A DNA stretch of 64,000 nt from the NCBI GenBank assembly GCA_002369135.1, contig DFEY01000001.1:62001-126000 (forward strand), read 5' to 3'. Position 1 is the first letter of the stretch. Each line of letters begins with the position of its first letter. Positions 17,565-26,560 of the stretch are shown one piece after another. The stretch is from Lachnospira sp. UBA3790. Lineage in GTDB: Bacteria > Bacillota > Clostridia > Lachnospirales > Lachnospiraceae. A model generated the notes under the pieces. That model saw nothing but the letters and a program-made list of their open reading frames with translations, made no database searches and had not been told where the DNA came from. The translations under genes and the position numbers were made by a program.

Positions 17565-17645
17565 TTGTTTTTTTTGTACAATTGCGATATAGTAATTTTT
17601 ATCACAGTGTTTTAAAATAACTGTATGCGTATGGCTTCGGCCATA
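17565..17645 (+). promoter_or_regulatory. Promoter and UUCG-hairpin leader of the sugar-ABC ATPase gene
   Basis: TTGTTT (17565-17570), 17 bp and TATAGT (17588-17593) form a promoter about 100 bases before the start. The leader holds a perfect 6-bp stem closed by a TTCG tetraloop (TATGGC TTCG GCCATA, 17630-17645) with no T run. It is therefore a stable leader hairpin rather than a terminator. Confidence 0.55.
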
Positions 17646-17691
17646 GTACGGGGTGAGGAAAATATAATATTATTAGTTTCAGGAGGGAAAC

Positions 17692-18810
17692 ATGGCAAGT
17701 TTATCATTAAAAGGGATTAATAAAATTTATCCTAACGGATTTCATGCCGTAAAAGATTTCGACTTAGAAATCAAAGACAAAGAATTTATCGTTTTCGTAG
17801 GACCATCAGGTTGTGGTAAGTCTACTACACTTCGTATGATCGCTGGTTTGGAAGAAATTTCATCTGGTGAGTTATACATCGGAGATAGATTGGTAAACGA
17901 TGTAGAGCCTAAGGATCGTGATATCGCGATGGTATTCCAGAACTACGCTCTATATCCACATATGACAGTATACGATAATATGGCATTTGGACTTAAGCTA
18001 AGAAAAGTTCCAAAGGCTGAACAGGAAAGATTAGTTAAAGAAGCAGCTAAGATTTTGGATCTAGAAGCATTGCTTGATCGTAAGCCAAAGGCTTTATCAG
18101 GTGGTCAGAGACAGCGTGTGGCTATGGGACGTGCAATCGTTCGTAACCCTAAAGTATTCTTGATGGATGAGCCTCTATCAAACTTGGATGCTAAGTTGAG
18201 AGTACAGATGCGTGTCGAGATTGCTAAACTACACAAAGACTTAGATGCTACTATCATTTACGTAACACACGACCAGACAGAGGCTATGACTCTAGGTACA
18301 AGAATCATCGTTATGAAAGACGGTGTTGTACAGCAGGTTGATTCACCTAAGAACTTATATGATAAGCCAACCAACTTATTCGTTGCTGGATTCATGGGTT
18401 CACCACAGATGAACTTTATCGACTGTGAAGTTGAAAAGCAGGGTGAAGATATTATGCTTCATATTGGTCAGGCTCGTACATACATAAAGGTTCCAGCAGA
18501 TCAGGCTAAGGCATTAGTGGACGGCGGATATGTTGGCAAACAGGTAATTATGGGTATCAGACCTGAGGACATTCATGATGAGGAAAGCTTCATCGAAATG
18601 TCACCAGACAGCAAGTTCGAGACTAAGATTAAGATTTACGAACTTCTTGGTGCTGAAGTACACCTACACTTTGATATTGAAGGTTTCGAGTGCGCAGCTA
18701 AGGTTAACGCTCGTACAGATGCTAGAGTGGGTGACGAAGTTACTATGGCTATGGATGTTAACAAAATCCATATCTTCGACAAAGATACAGAAGAAGTTAT
18801 TACTAACTAA
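17692..18810 (+). CDS. ugpC: Sugar ABC transporter ATPase (MsmK/MsmX/UgpC type)
   Basis: This 372-aa nucleotide-binding subunit belongs to the CUT1 family. It has Walker A GPSGCGKST, Q-loop MVFQNYALYPHMTVYDN, signature LSGGQRQRVAMGRA, Walker B VFLMDEPLSNLDAK and His switch VTHDQTEAMT. A C-terminal TOBE/OB regulatory domain follows from about residue 235. No permease or binding-protein genes are near. In related bacteria such an orphan ATPase energises many sugar importers encoded elsewhere; here that role is inferred. AGGAGGG precedes the ATG. It is monocistronic, with its own promoter and terminator. Confidence 0.93.
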   Translation: MASLSLKGINKIYPNGFHAVKDFDLEIKDKEFIVFVGPSGCGKSTTLRMIAGLEEISSGELYIGDRLVNDVEPKDRDIAMVFQNYALYPHMTVYDNMAFGLKLRKVPKAEQERLVKEAAKILDLEALLDRKPKALSGGQRQRVAMGRAIVRNPKVFLMDEPLSNLDAKLRVQMRVEIAKLHKDLDATIIYVTHDQTEAMTLGTRIIVMKDGVVQQVDSPKNLYDKPTNLFVAGFMGSPQMNFIDCEVEKQGEDIMLHIGQARTYIKVPADQAKALVDGGYVGKQVIMGIRPEDIHDEESFIEMSPDSKFETKIKIYELLGAEVHLHFDIEGFECAAKVNARTDARVGDEVTMAMDVNKIHIFDKDTEEVITN

Positions 18811-18827
18811 TAATATTTTCTATATAG

Positions 18828-18856
18828 AAAAAGAGAGCGGTTTCCGCTCTCTTTTT
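18828..18856 (+). terminator. Terminator after the sugar-ABC ATPase gene
   Basis: A 13-bp stem AAAAAGAGAGCGG / CCGCTCTCTTTTT with loop TTT ends in a T7 run. Confidence 0.9.
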
Positions 18857-18911
18857 TTGTGCAAATACTAAAAAACAAATACCCTTAGAGAATAATGCGA
18901 TAATCAGATTA

Positions 18912-18940
18912 TTGTTTTTATCAATATTGTTTTATAGAAT
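18912..18940 (+). promoter_or_regulatory. Promoter of the large surface protein gene
   Basis: TTGTTT (18912-18917), 17 bp and TAGAAT (18935-18940) lie 63 bases ahead of the ATG. Confidence 0.5.
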
Positions 18941-19002
18941 AAAAATGGACTAACGTGCGGAAAAATCGACAAAATAATAAATATTTGTTAAGGGAGAACG
19001 TT

Positions 19003-22000
19003 ATGAAAAAATTAATGCAAAGAATATTAACATTAACTTTGATGGTTGCTCTAGTAGTAGGTTTTTTACCTATGGGAACAAAAGCTGTAAAGGCTGATGA
19101 CCCTGTAATTAACGCTGAGGTTTACTTTGTATCAGCCGCTACTGGAAAACTTATCACATTAGATGGTGTAGTAGATCATCAAATCGATGTTACTACTATG
19201 TACGATGGAGAAGATTCTGTGCCAAATAATGGTAAGTTTAATATTTACTATGGACCTGGAACTAACTATTTTGAAGGCAAGACTATTATGAACTTTACTT
19301 GTAAAGGAACTAATACAAGTTGGAAGGCAGATAACGACAAAGTATTCCAGATGACAAAAAGAACAAATCCTAGCGGATGGGAATCTGTAAGAATGGAATC
19401 TGAGGGTGATGGAACAGTTGCTTTTCGAAGTAATGCCAACGGTAAATACTTCACATTAGATGGTGAGAAATTCGGCCTAGTTGAAATAAAAGTAGATGAA
19501 GGCGAGCAGGTATCAAATAACGAAAAGTTTATACCATATACTACAACAAAACCAAATGCTGTTACTAACTTAACAGTAGGCGAGGTTTCAGGTACATCTA
19601 TTGAGGTTTCGTGGAAAGAAGTAGATAAATGTATCTACTCAGGATATGAAGTTTTATATTCAACATCAGAAGATGGTAATTATAAATCAGCAGGAGTAAC
19701 TGGGGATACTCGTTTTGAAGTTAAGGGATTGTCACTTAGCACTAAGTACTATATCAAGGTTAGAACAATAACTAGAGTAGGTGAGAACGATGCATATAAA
19801 GACTGTGCACCTGTATCAGCTACCACTTTAGACGATTATAAACCAGAAAAGGTAGAAAATGTTACTCTTGAGAAAACAGATAACGGAATGAAATTAAATT
19901 GGGAAGCATCTAATGGTTCGACCATGTATGATGTTTACCGCTCAGTGAGTCGTTTTGGTACTTATGAGAAATTAGATACAGTAACAGAGACTAGTTTTGT
20001 AGACACTAATCCAAACGAATCACAGTATAAAAACTACTATAAGATAAGAGGTAAAAACTCAGCAGATATAGGACCGTTCTCTGATCCAGTATCTATTGAA
20101 ATAAATATGTTTGGAAAGAACATGTATGTGTTCAATGATACAGATAAAGCTGCTGATATAAACAAAGTAACTGCTGATATTTTTGCAAAACAGCATTACA
20201 ACCAATTTGGAACAGATAGATATGCATTTGCTTTCAAGGCCGGAGACTATGTAAAAACTGATGCAAATGTAGATACAATCAATATTGGTTATTACACACA
20301 AGTGTTAGGATTGGGAAAAGTTCCAACAGAAACAAAAATAAGAAACATTAAAGTGCCTGCAGCACTATCAAACAACAATGCCACATGTAACTTCTGGGTT
20401 GGATTTGAGAATGCAACTATTGTGGACACTGACGATAATGGTGATGATTATTATGCATTCCAGTGGGGCGCATCTCAGGCAGCTCCAGCTAGAAGACTTA
20501 ATATAGAGAGAAGAGCGGTATTCGATTGGTGGAATGGTTGGGCCAGTGGTGGCTTCGTAGCAGATACTAAATTCCATAAAGAGTGCGGTTCAAATTCACA
20601 ACAACAGTATTATTATAGAAACTGTGATATGGGCGTCAGAGCATTTGGAGTAAACTGGAATCATATGGTTCAAGGATGTACTGGAACTACCATTAGCAGA
20701 ATGGGAATGAGATCATTGAAAAAAGGAAATGGCATGAGCAATTGGTATACACGTGGTCATGATACTGTTGTTAACAAAACTCCAGTTGACAGAGAAAAAC
20801 CATTCCTATACTTCGACGAAGAGAGCGACAGCTACAAAGTATTTGTGCCAGCTCTTAGAAAAGATTCAGCAGGTATTTCTTGGACACCAGAAGATATGGG
20901 ACAGGGAACATCTCTAAGCGTAGATGATTGTTTCTATATTGCTAATCCAGACAAGGATGATGCACAGTCACTAAATGCTCAACTTAAGAAGGGCATGAAT
21001 ATCATATTCCAGCCAGGTATTTATCATGTGAACGAGCCACTTAAGGTTACAAAGAATGATCAAATCCTTTTAGGTCTTGGTCTTGCAACTATCGTTCCTG
21101 ATAACGCAGACACCGCTATCAAAGTATCTGATGTAGGTGGTGTATGTTTGGCAGGATTATTGATTGACGCTGGTAACCACTCAGACAGTTTAGTTCAAAT
21201 TGGTAGTGAAGGATGTAACAAAGAACACTCAGAAAACCCAACAGTTCTTCACGATATCATTTACCGTGTTGGTGGAGCTAAACACAGAGGAACAGTTGAT
21301 ACATGTCTAGTAATTAACAGTAACAATACAATCATTGATCACACTTGGGTTTGGAGAGCTGACCACGGTGATAACACTGGTTGGTGGACAAACAAAGCCA
21401 AGATAGGTGTGGAAGTAAATGGCGACGATGTAACAGCTTATGGATTATTCTGCGAGCACTTCCAAGAGTACGATATCATTTGGCGCGGAAACGGCGGATC
21501 TACATACTTCCTACAGAATGAGAAATGTTATGATCCTCAAAGCCAGGATGGATGGATGAGCCACGACGGAACAAAGAATGGTTTCGCAGCATATAAAGTA
21601 ACAGACAATGTTGAAAGCCACTATGCAGTAGGCATGGGTATATATGATGTATTTATAAATACAGGTGGAGCAAGCATTTATCTAGATAATGCTATCGAAG
21701 TTCCAAACAAACCTGATGTAATGATTGAGAATGCTGTTATAGTTGAGATTGCTAACGGTTCTGGACCAAAGGTTGGTATCAACCATGTTATTAACAACAC
21801 AACAGCAGGTATTAGAACAGGCGCAGGCGCAGGTGGAGGATACGCTTTGCAGCAACTTCTAAGTTACTGTAACGAGGAATCTATTTCACTTCCTGATTAC
21901 TATACACAGCAAGGAAATACAAATCCTGTATATGAGCAGGGTGAAACTCCAACAGTAGACGAGTATGCAGAAAAAGACATCGCCAAAGAAACCAAGTCAA

Positions 22001-22557
22001 AGGACGATGAAAAGCCCGTTTGGGAAATGACAGACCAAGATTACTTGGATAGAATGGAAAAAGATGACCCTGTACCAGTAGATCCAGATAAGCCTGTTAA
22101 TCCTGTTAACCCAGGAAAGAAGGATACTAATACACTTAAGGCTGGACAGACATTTACTTCAGGTAAGTACACATACAAAGTTAAGACAGTATCAGGTAAG
22201 GCTGGCTCAGTTGTTTTGAAGAGTGTTGTTAAGAAGTATCGAAAGAAACTAAAGAAAGCAACTATCAAGGCTAGTGTTAAGTACCGCGGATACAAATTAA
22301 AGATAGTAACTATTGGTAAGAAAGCATTCAAGAAGTGCAAGAAGCTTAAGACTTTGACTATCGGACCAAAAGTTAAGAAGATTGACAAGAAAGCATTTGC
22401 TGATTGTAAGAAACTTAAGAAGGTTAAGATTAAAGGTAAAGCACTTAAGAAAGTAGCAAAGAATGCCTTCGCCAAAAAGGTTAGAAAGAAGATAAAAGTT
22501 AAGGGTAAAAAGAAACCTAAGAAAGTTCTTCTAAAATCTTTAAAAAGAAAAAAATAA
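19003..22557 (+). CDS. Large exported beta-helix protein with Fn3 and BspA-type repeats
   Basis: This 1184-aa secreted protein starts with a signal peptide (MKKLMQRILTLTLMVALVVG, cleavage after AVKA near residue 28). In order come a beta-trefoil-like section (about 30-180, two YF-A-TGKLITLDG-like repeats) and two Fn3 domains (about 182-275 and 278-366). A long central domain (about 367-990) follows with NMYVFND, GYYTQVLGLG, SQAAPARR, LGLGLATI and WLWRADHG-like WVWRADHGD signatures. These recall a right-handed beta-helix family often labelled adenylyl cyclase or coagulation factor 5/8 in databases and probably glycan-active. The Lys-rich tail has BspA-type leucine-rich repeats (about 1040-1184). 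No LPxTG is present. The start has GGGAG 8 bases upstream. A glycoside hydrolase or lyase role is inference. Confidence 0.8.
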   Translation: MKKLMQRILTLTLMVALVVGFLPMGTKAVKADDPVINAEVYFVSAATGKLITLDGVVDHQIDVTTMYDGEDSVPNNGKFNIYYGPGTNYFEGKTIMNFTCKGTNTSWKADNDKVFQMTKRTNPSGWESVRMESEGDGTVAFRSNANGKYFTLDGEKFGLVEIKVDEGEQVSNNEKFIPYTTTKPNAVTNLTVGEVSGTSIEVSWKEVDKCIYSGYEVLYSTSEDGNYKSAGVTGDTRFEVKGLSLSTKYYIKVRTITRVGENDAYKDCAPVSATTLDDYKPEKVENVTLEKTDNGMKLNWEASNGSTMYDVYRSVSRFGTYEKLDTVTETSFVDTNPNESQYKNYYKIRGKNSADIGPFSDPVSIEINMFGKNMYVFNDTDKAADINKVTADIFAKQHYNQFGTDRYAFAFKAGDYVKTDANVDTINIGYYTQVLGLGKVPTETKIRNIKVPAALSNNNATCNFWVGFENATIVDTDDNGDDYYAFQWGASQAAPARRLNIERRAVFDWWNGWASGGFVADTKFHKECGSNSQQQYYYRNCDMGVRAFGVNWNHMVQGCTGTTISRMGMRSLKKGNGMSNWYTRGHDTVVNKTPVDREKPFLYFDEESDSYKVFVPALRKDSAGISWTPEDMGQGTSLSVDDCFYIANPDKDDAQSLNAQLKKGMNIIFQPGIYHVNEPLKVTKNDQILLGLGLATIVPDNADTAIKVSDVGGVCLAGLLIDAGNHSDSLVQIGSEGCNKEHSENPTVLHDIIYRVGGAKHRGTVDTCLVINSNNTIIDHTWVWRADHGDNTGWWTNKAKIGVEVNGDDVTAYGLFCEHFQEYDIIWRGNGGSTYFLQNEKCYDPQSQDGWMSHDGTKNGFAAYKVTDNVESHYAVGMGIYDVFINTGGASIYLDNAIEVPNKPDVMIENAVIVEIANGSGPKVGINHVINNTTAGIRTGAGAGGGYALQQLLSYCNEESISLPDYYTQQGNTNPVYEQGETPTVDEYAEKDIAKETKSKDDEKPVWEMTDQDYLDRMEKDDPVPVDPDKPVNPVNPGKKDTNTLKAGQTFTSGKYTYKVKTVSGKAGSVVLKSVVKKYRKKLKKATIKASVKYRGYKLKIVTIGKKAFKKCKKLKTLTIGPKVKKIDKKAFADCKKLKKVKIKGKALKKVAKNAFAKKVRKKIKVKGKKKPKKVLLKSLKRKK

Positions 22558-22568
22558 ATAGCTAATTT

Positions 22569-22616
22569 AAAGGGTTCTAAGCTTTATTCCTCACACGAAG
22601 TTTAGAACCCTTTTTT
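22569..22616 (+). terminator. Terminator after the surface protein gene
   Basis: A 12-bp stem (AAAGGGTTCTAA with TTAGAACCCTTT) with a 21-base loop is followed by a T run. Confidence 0.85.
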
Positions 22617-22739
22617 ATTGAAAAATAGCATAAGTTTACCCCCATTTTTCTTGTATTTTTCGAGTGTCTGATTTACAATTATAAGAGGTGTGTTGCACTA
22701 TATTTTGTGGTGCAAAAAGGCGGATTTTAAGAGGTTTTT

Positions 22740-23801
22740 ATGATTACAAATAAAGCTTTAAAAGATACATTAGACGGCATTAAGAAGATATCAAAAGTCG
22801 ATTTATTTGTGTACGATTTAAATGGAAAAATCGTGGCAAATACTACAGACGAAGATGATAAGATATCTGATGCCGTTATTAAATTTGCCAAATCCAAAAA
22901 GAAAGATAACGAACAATCATCACTTTGTTTTTATAAACTAGCTACAGGTCATATTTTAGTGGCCAAAGGCAAAGACGCAAAGATGGTAGGAGAGATGACG
23001 GCTTTTCAGATAGAGAATCTATCTAGCAGCGAGTCATCAGACGAGAATGAATTCTTAAAGAAACTTATCTCAAATGATATTCTACCAACAGACCTTAAAA
23101 ACCAAACAAAAGAGTTAGGTGTTGAAGTAAAGGGTAAAAAGTGCGTCTTTATTATTGAGTCGGAGCATGAGAAAAACGGCATCGTGATTGAGGCCTTGAA
23201 GAATGCTTTGGTGGAAGATTCAGATCTTATTTCAGATGTGGATGATAAAAACATAGTCCTCGTCAAAGAATTAGTAGATACAAAAGATTTGGCGGAGGCT
23301 TCAGATATAGCATACGCGATGATTGATATGTTAAACACTGAGATAATGCAAAATGCCAGAGTTTCATATAGCTCGATTATTAAGAACATTAAAGAGACAG
23401 CTGATGCTTATAATGAAGCAAGAATAGCTCTAGAAGTTGGAAAAATATTTAGAACAGAAGAGCAAGTTATTTCATACAAAGAAATTGGAATAGAAAAGCT
23501 TATTTATCAGATGCCCCTTAGCAGATGCAAGGAGTATTTGGACGAGGTCTTTGGCGGAGAAGTGCCAGAAGTGTTCGATAATGAAACTGCAGTGACAGTT
23601 GAAAAAATGTTCGAGAACAACTTAAATATTTCAGAGGCGGCCAGACAGTTGTTCATCCACAGAAACACATTGGTTTATAGAGTGGACAAAATAAAGAAGA
23701 ATACAGGTTTCGATCTTCGCGAGTTTGAAGATGCCATGATGTTTAGAGTTGTAATGATGATGAAAAAATACATCGAGTATATGGAAGATGTGGAGAAATA
23801 A
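22740..23801 (+). CDS. PucR/CdaR-type transcriptional regulator
   Basis: This 353-aa cytoplasmic protein has a central GGDEF-like degenerate CdaR region. Its C-terminal PucR helix-turn-helix (about 290-345) is seen as NLNISEAARQLFIHRNTL followed by VYRVDKIKKNTGFDLREFED. The N-terminal about 90 residues may form a small sensory fold. AAGAGG lies 7 bases before the ATG. Its stop codon abuts the ftsE start directly, so it is the first gene of a division/cell-wall operon. Regulation of ftsEX or of peptidoglycan turnover by this protein is a reasonable inference, but no operator was identified. Confidence 0.82.
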   Translation: MITNKALKDTLDGIKKISKVDLFVYDLNGKIVANTTDEDDKISDAVIKFAKSKKKDNEQSSLCFYKLATGHILVAKGKDAKMVGEMTAFQIENLSSSESSDENEFLKKLISNDILPTDLKNQTKELGVEVKGKKCVFIIESEHEKNGIVIEALKNALVEDSDLISDVDDKNIVLVKELVDTKDLAEASDIAYAMIDMLNTEIMQNARVSYSSIIKNIKETADAYNEARIALEVGKIFRTEEQVISYKEIGIEKLIYQMPLSRCKEYLDEVFGGEVPEVFDNETAVTVEKMFENNLNISEAARQLFIHRNTLVYRVDKIKKNTGFDLREFEDAMMFRVVMMMKKYIEYMEDVEK

Positions 23802-24473
23802 ATGATAGAAGTTAAAAACGTTACAAAATCATATGGAAATGGACATCCAGCCATCAAGAATCTTAACATGAAGATTAATGATGGAGAGTTTGTTTTTGTG
23901 GTGGGCGCTAGTGGATCTGGTAAATCTACATTTATTAAGATGCTTCTAAGGGAGCTCAAACCTACTGAGGGAACTATCGAGATAAATGGAGTAGATATTG
24001 CAAAACTTAGATCAAAAGGCGTGGCTAGATATAGAAGAAATGTGGGAGTAGTATTCCAAGATTTCAGGCTTCTTAATGATAGGGATGTTTACTCAAATAT
24101 TACTTTTGCTCAGCACGTTATTGGCGTAAGTAAAAAAGATATTAAGAAGAACGCTGCTAGAGTTTTAAACTTAGTAGGTCTTTCAGAAAAATATAGATCA
24201 AACCCAGATGAGTTATCAGGTGGAGAGCAGCAGAGAGTTTCTTTGGCGAGGGCTTTGGTTAATAAGCCTGATATTCTTTTGGCGGATGAGCCTACAGGAA
24301 ACTTGGACCCTGATAATGCTTGGGAAATTATGAGATTGCTTGAAAAGGTAAACGAACAGGGAACTACTGTTATTGTGGTTACTCACAATATGGAAATAGT
24401 TGAGCAGATGAAGAAGCGCGTCATTACCCTAAAGCAAGGCGTTAAAATTAATGATAGCAAGGGGGACAAATAA
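23802..24473 (+). CDS. ftsE: Cell division ATP-binding protein FtsE
   Basis: This 223-aa ABC ATPase works with FtsX to activate peptidoglycan hydrolases at the septum. It has Walker A VGASGSGKSTFI, Q-loop VVFQDFRLL, signature LSGGEQQRVSLARA, Walker B ILLADEPTGNLDP and switch VVTHNMEIV, all at the expected FtsE spacing. It starts immediately at the regulator stop and overlaps ftsX by one base (TAATG). Confidence 0.96.
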   Translation: MIEVKNVTKSYGNGHPAIKNLNMKINDGEFVFVVGASGSGKSTFIKMLLRELKPTEGTIEINGVDIAKLRSKGVARYRRNVGVVFQDFRLLNDRDVYSNITFAQHVIGVSKKDIKKNAARVLNLVGLSEKYRSNPDELSGGEQQRVSLARALVNKPDILLADEPTGNLDPDNAWEIMRLLEKVNEQGTTVIVVTHNMEIVEQMKKRVITLKQGVKINDSKGDK

Positions 24474-25381
24474 TGAGTGCAAGAAGTGCAAGCTATTGCG
24501 TAAAGCAAGGTTTAGTTAATATAAAGAGAAACAAACTATACTCAGTGGCATCTATAGGAACGGTTGCTGCGTGTATTTTCCTTATCAGTGTAATTTTAGC
24601 GATTATTATCAATGTTAATTACATGGAAAAAGAACTAGAGCAAAAAGTAGGAGTGACAGTTTTCTTTGAAAACAATACTCCACAGGAAAAGATTGATGAG
24701 ATTGGAAAACAGATTAAGGCTGATAAGAGAGTTAAGTCTATGAAGTTTACTTCGGCGGAGAAGGCTTGGAGCGACTTTAAGGAAGACTACTTCAAAGAAG
24801 ACCCAGAGTTGGCAAAAGGTTTTGAGAAAAATAATCCTTTGGCAAACTCTGCTTCATATACTATCTATTTGAAAAACATTAAGACACAAGATGCCTTTGT
24901 GAAAGATGTGAAAAAGATAGAGGGTATTAGAAAAGTAAAACATTCCCAGAAGGCAAAGGCTACACTTACTAATCTAGAGAGACTTTTGGGCTATGTATCG
25001 ATTGCACTTATTATCATATTGCTAGGTGTTGGAATATTTCTAATTAGTAATACAGTTATGATTGGTATTAACGTGCGCAAAGAAGAAATTAAGATTATGA
25101 AACTTATTGGTTCTACAAACAGTTTTGTTAGAGCGCCTTTCGTAATAGAAGGTGTTACTATTGGACTTATCGGATCAATTATTCCACTTGTCATTATGTT
25201 TGTGGTTTATTCAAAACTAATAGGTTTGATTATAAGCAAGTTTGGCGTGTTTGCGAGAAACATTTCATTCGCGCCACAGGGCACAGTTTTTGCTATTTTG
25301 ATTCCAGTTGGAATTGGAATAGGTGTAGGTATTGGTTTGATTGGATCATTCTTCTCAATCAGAAAGCATTTGAAGGTGTAA
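24473..25381 (+). CDS. ftsX: Cell division protein FtsX
   Basis: This 302-aa membrane protein has four transmembrane segments: one near residues 20-45 and three between about 170 and 295. The large extracellular domain between TM1 and TM2 contacts the hydrolase partner. The N terminus (VKQGLVNIKRNKLYSVASIGT) and the FtsX domain (VMIGINVRKEEIKIMKLIG) are typical of Firmicutes FtsX. It is coupled to ftsE by a one-base overlap and followed 5 bases later by its likely hydrolase partner. Confidence 0.96.
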   Translation: MSARSASYCVKQGLVNIKRNKLYSVASIGTVAACIFLISVILAIIINVNYMEKELEQKVGVTVFFENNTPQEKIDEIGKQIKADKRVKSMKFTSAEKAWSDFKEDYFKEDPELAKGFEKNNPLANSASYTIYLKNIKTQDAFVKDVKKIEGIRKVKHSQKAKATLTNLERLLGYVSIALIIILLGVGIFLISNTVMIGINVRKEEIKIMKLIGSTNSFVRAPFVIEGVTIGLIGSIIPLVIMFVVYSKLIGLIISKFGVFARNISFAPQGTVFAILIPVGIGIGVGIGLIGSFFSIRKHLKV

Positions 25382-25385
25382 TAGT

Positions 25386-26552
25386 ATGAAAAGAATCATG
25401 AGAGTAGTTTTATCATTAGTGTTGGCGGCTTCTTTGTCGTTTACTTCGATTGCCGTAGTAAAGAGTGATAAGTTGAATGAACTTAAAAACCAAAAGGCAG
25501 CTGCTGCAGCCAATAAAAATAAGTATAAGAAAAAGAAGAGTGAGGCCAAGAAATATTTGGCTTCAGTTGATAAACAACTTTCAAGCGTAGCTGTACAAAT
25601 CTATGAAAATAAAAAGAAACTAGATAAGACTCAAAGTGATATAAAGAAGACAAAGAAGAGACTTAAAAAAGCTAAAGAGAGCGTGATTTCACAAAATGCG
25701 GATATGGAAAAGCGCATCCAGTTTATGTATGAGAATGGTGACACACAGATGCTTGATATGTTACTTAACTCAAAGAGTATCAGTGATTTCCTAAACAAAG
25801 CTGAGTATATTACTGAACTTTCATCTTACGATAGAAAGATGTTTAATAAACTAAAAGATACTCAGAATAGAATTGCAAAATCTAAAAAGGCACTAAGTGA
25901 TGAGAAAGACAACTTGCTTGCACTTCAAGATAAGCAAAAAGCAGAGCAAGCATCGCTTAAAAACCTAGAGGCTAGCAAGAAAAAAGAATTGTCTGGTTAC
26001 GATGATTTGATTAAACACAGTGAAGCTTCTGAAAAAAGAATTGCTGGTGAGATTGCAGCACAGCAGGCGGCTATAGCAGCAGCTGAGAGAGCTGAGAATC
26101 AGTACAATAACACTGCATCTTCATCAGTTAAGTATAAGGGAAGCAAAGGAACAAAAGGAGGAGGCTGGACATGGCCTTGCCCATCTAGTCATACTATCAC
26201 TTCTGAGTATGGATACAGAGGAGATCCATTTGGCGGAAGCGGTGGAGGTTTCCACTCAGGCCTAGATATAGGTGCTCCAGCAGGTACACCTATTGTGGCA
26301 GCCAAAGCAGGTACAGTTGCTTGGTCTAGCTTTAGTTCTACAGCAGGAAACTGGATTGGAATAAGCCACGGCAATGGAGTGGTATCAGTATATATGCATA
26401 TGTCAGCAAGAATTGCAAAAGCAGGACAGCATGTTAATAAAGGTCAGACTATTGGCTTAGTGGGAACTACAGGTTCATCCACTGGTAACCATTTGCATTT
26501 TGGTGTGCAAGTAAACGGGTCATATGTGAACCCGCATAATTATATAGGATAG
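25386..26552 (+). CDS. Secreted coiled-coil M23 peptidoglycan hydrolase (EnvC/PcsB-like partner of FtsEX)
   Basis: This 388-aa protein has a signal peptide (residues 1-25), a long charged coiled coil (about 28-235) and a C-terminal LytM/M23 domain (about 260-388). The metal ligands appear intact: FHSGLDIGAPAGTPIVAA (H and D) and GNHLHFGVQ (HxH), with a further His in VYMHMSA. An active endopeptidase is therefore expected, unlike inactive EnvC-type activators. The gene directly behind ftsX and the coiled-coil layout match hydrolases controlled by FtsEX in Gram-positives. Confidence 0.9.
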   Translation: MKRIMRVVLSLVLAASLSFTSIAVVKSDKLNELKNQKAAAAANKNKYKKKKSEAKKYLASVDKQLSSVAVQIYENKKKLDKTQSDIKKTKKRLKKAKESVISQNADMEKRIQFMYENGDTQMLDMLLNSKSISDFLNKAEYITELSSYDRKMFNKLKDTQNRIAKSKKALSDEKDNLLALQDKQKAEQASLKNLEASKKKELSGYDDLIKHSEASEKRIAGEIAAQQAAIAAAERAENQYNNTASSSVKYKGSKGTKGGGWTWPCPSSHTITSEYGYRGDPFGGSGGGFHSGLDIGAPAGTPIVAAKAGTVAWSSFSSTAGNWIGISHGNGVVSVYMHMSARIAKAGQHVNKGQTIGLVGTTGSSTGNHLHFGVQVNGSYVNPHNYIG

Positions 26553-26560
26553 ATAGGATA

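Noticed and set aside
18575..18871. 98-codon plus-strand frame inside the sugar-ABC ATPase gene
   Set aside because: It is fully inside a well-supported gene in another frame, runs into the terminator and has no family features.
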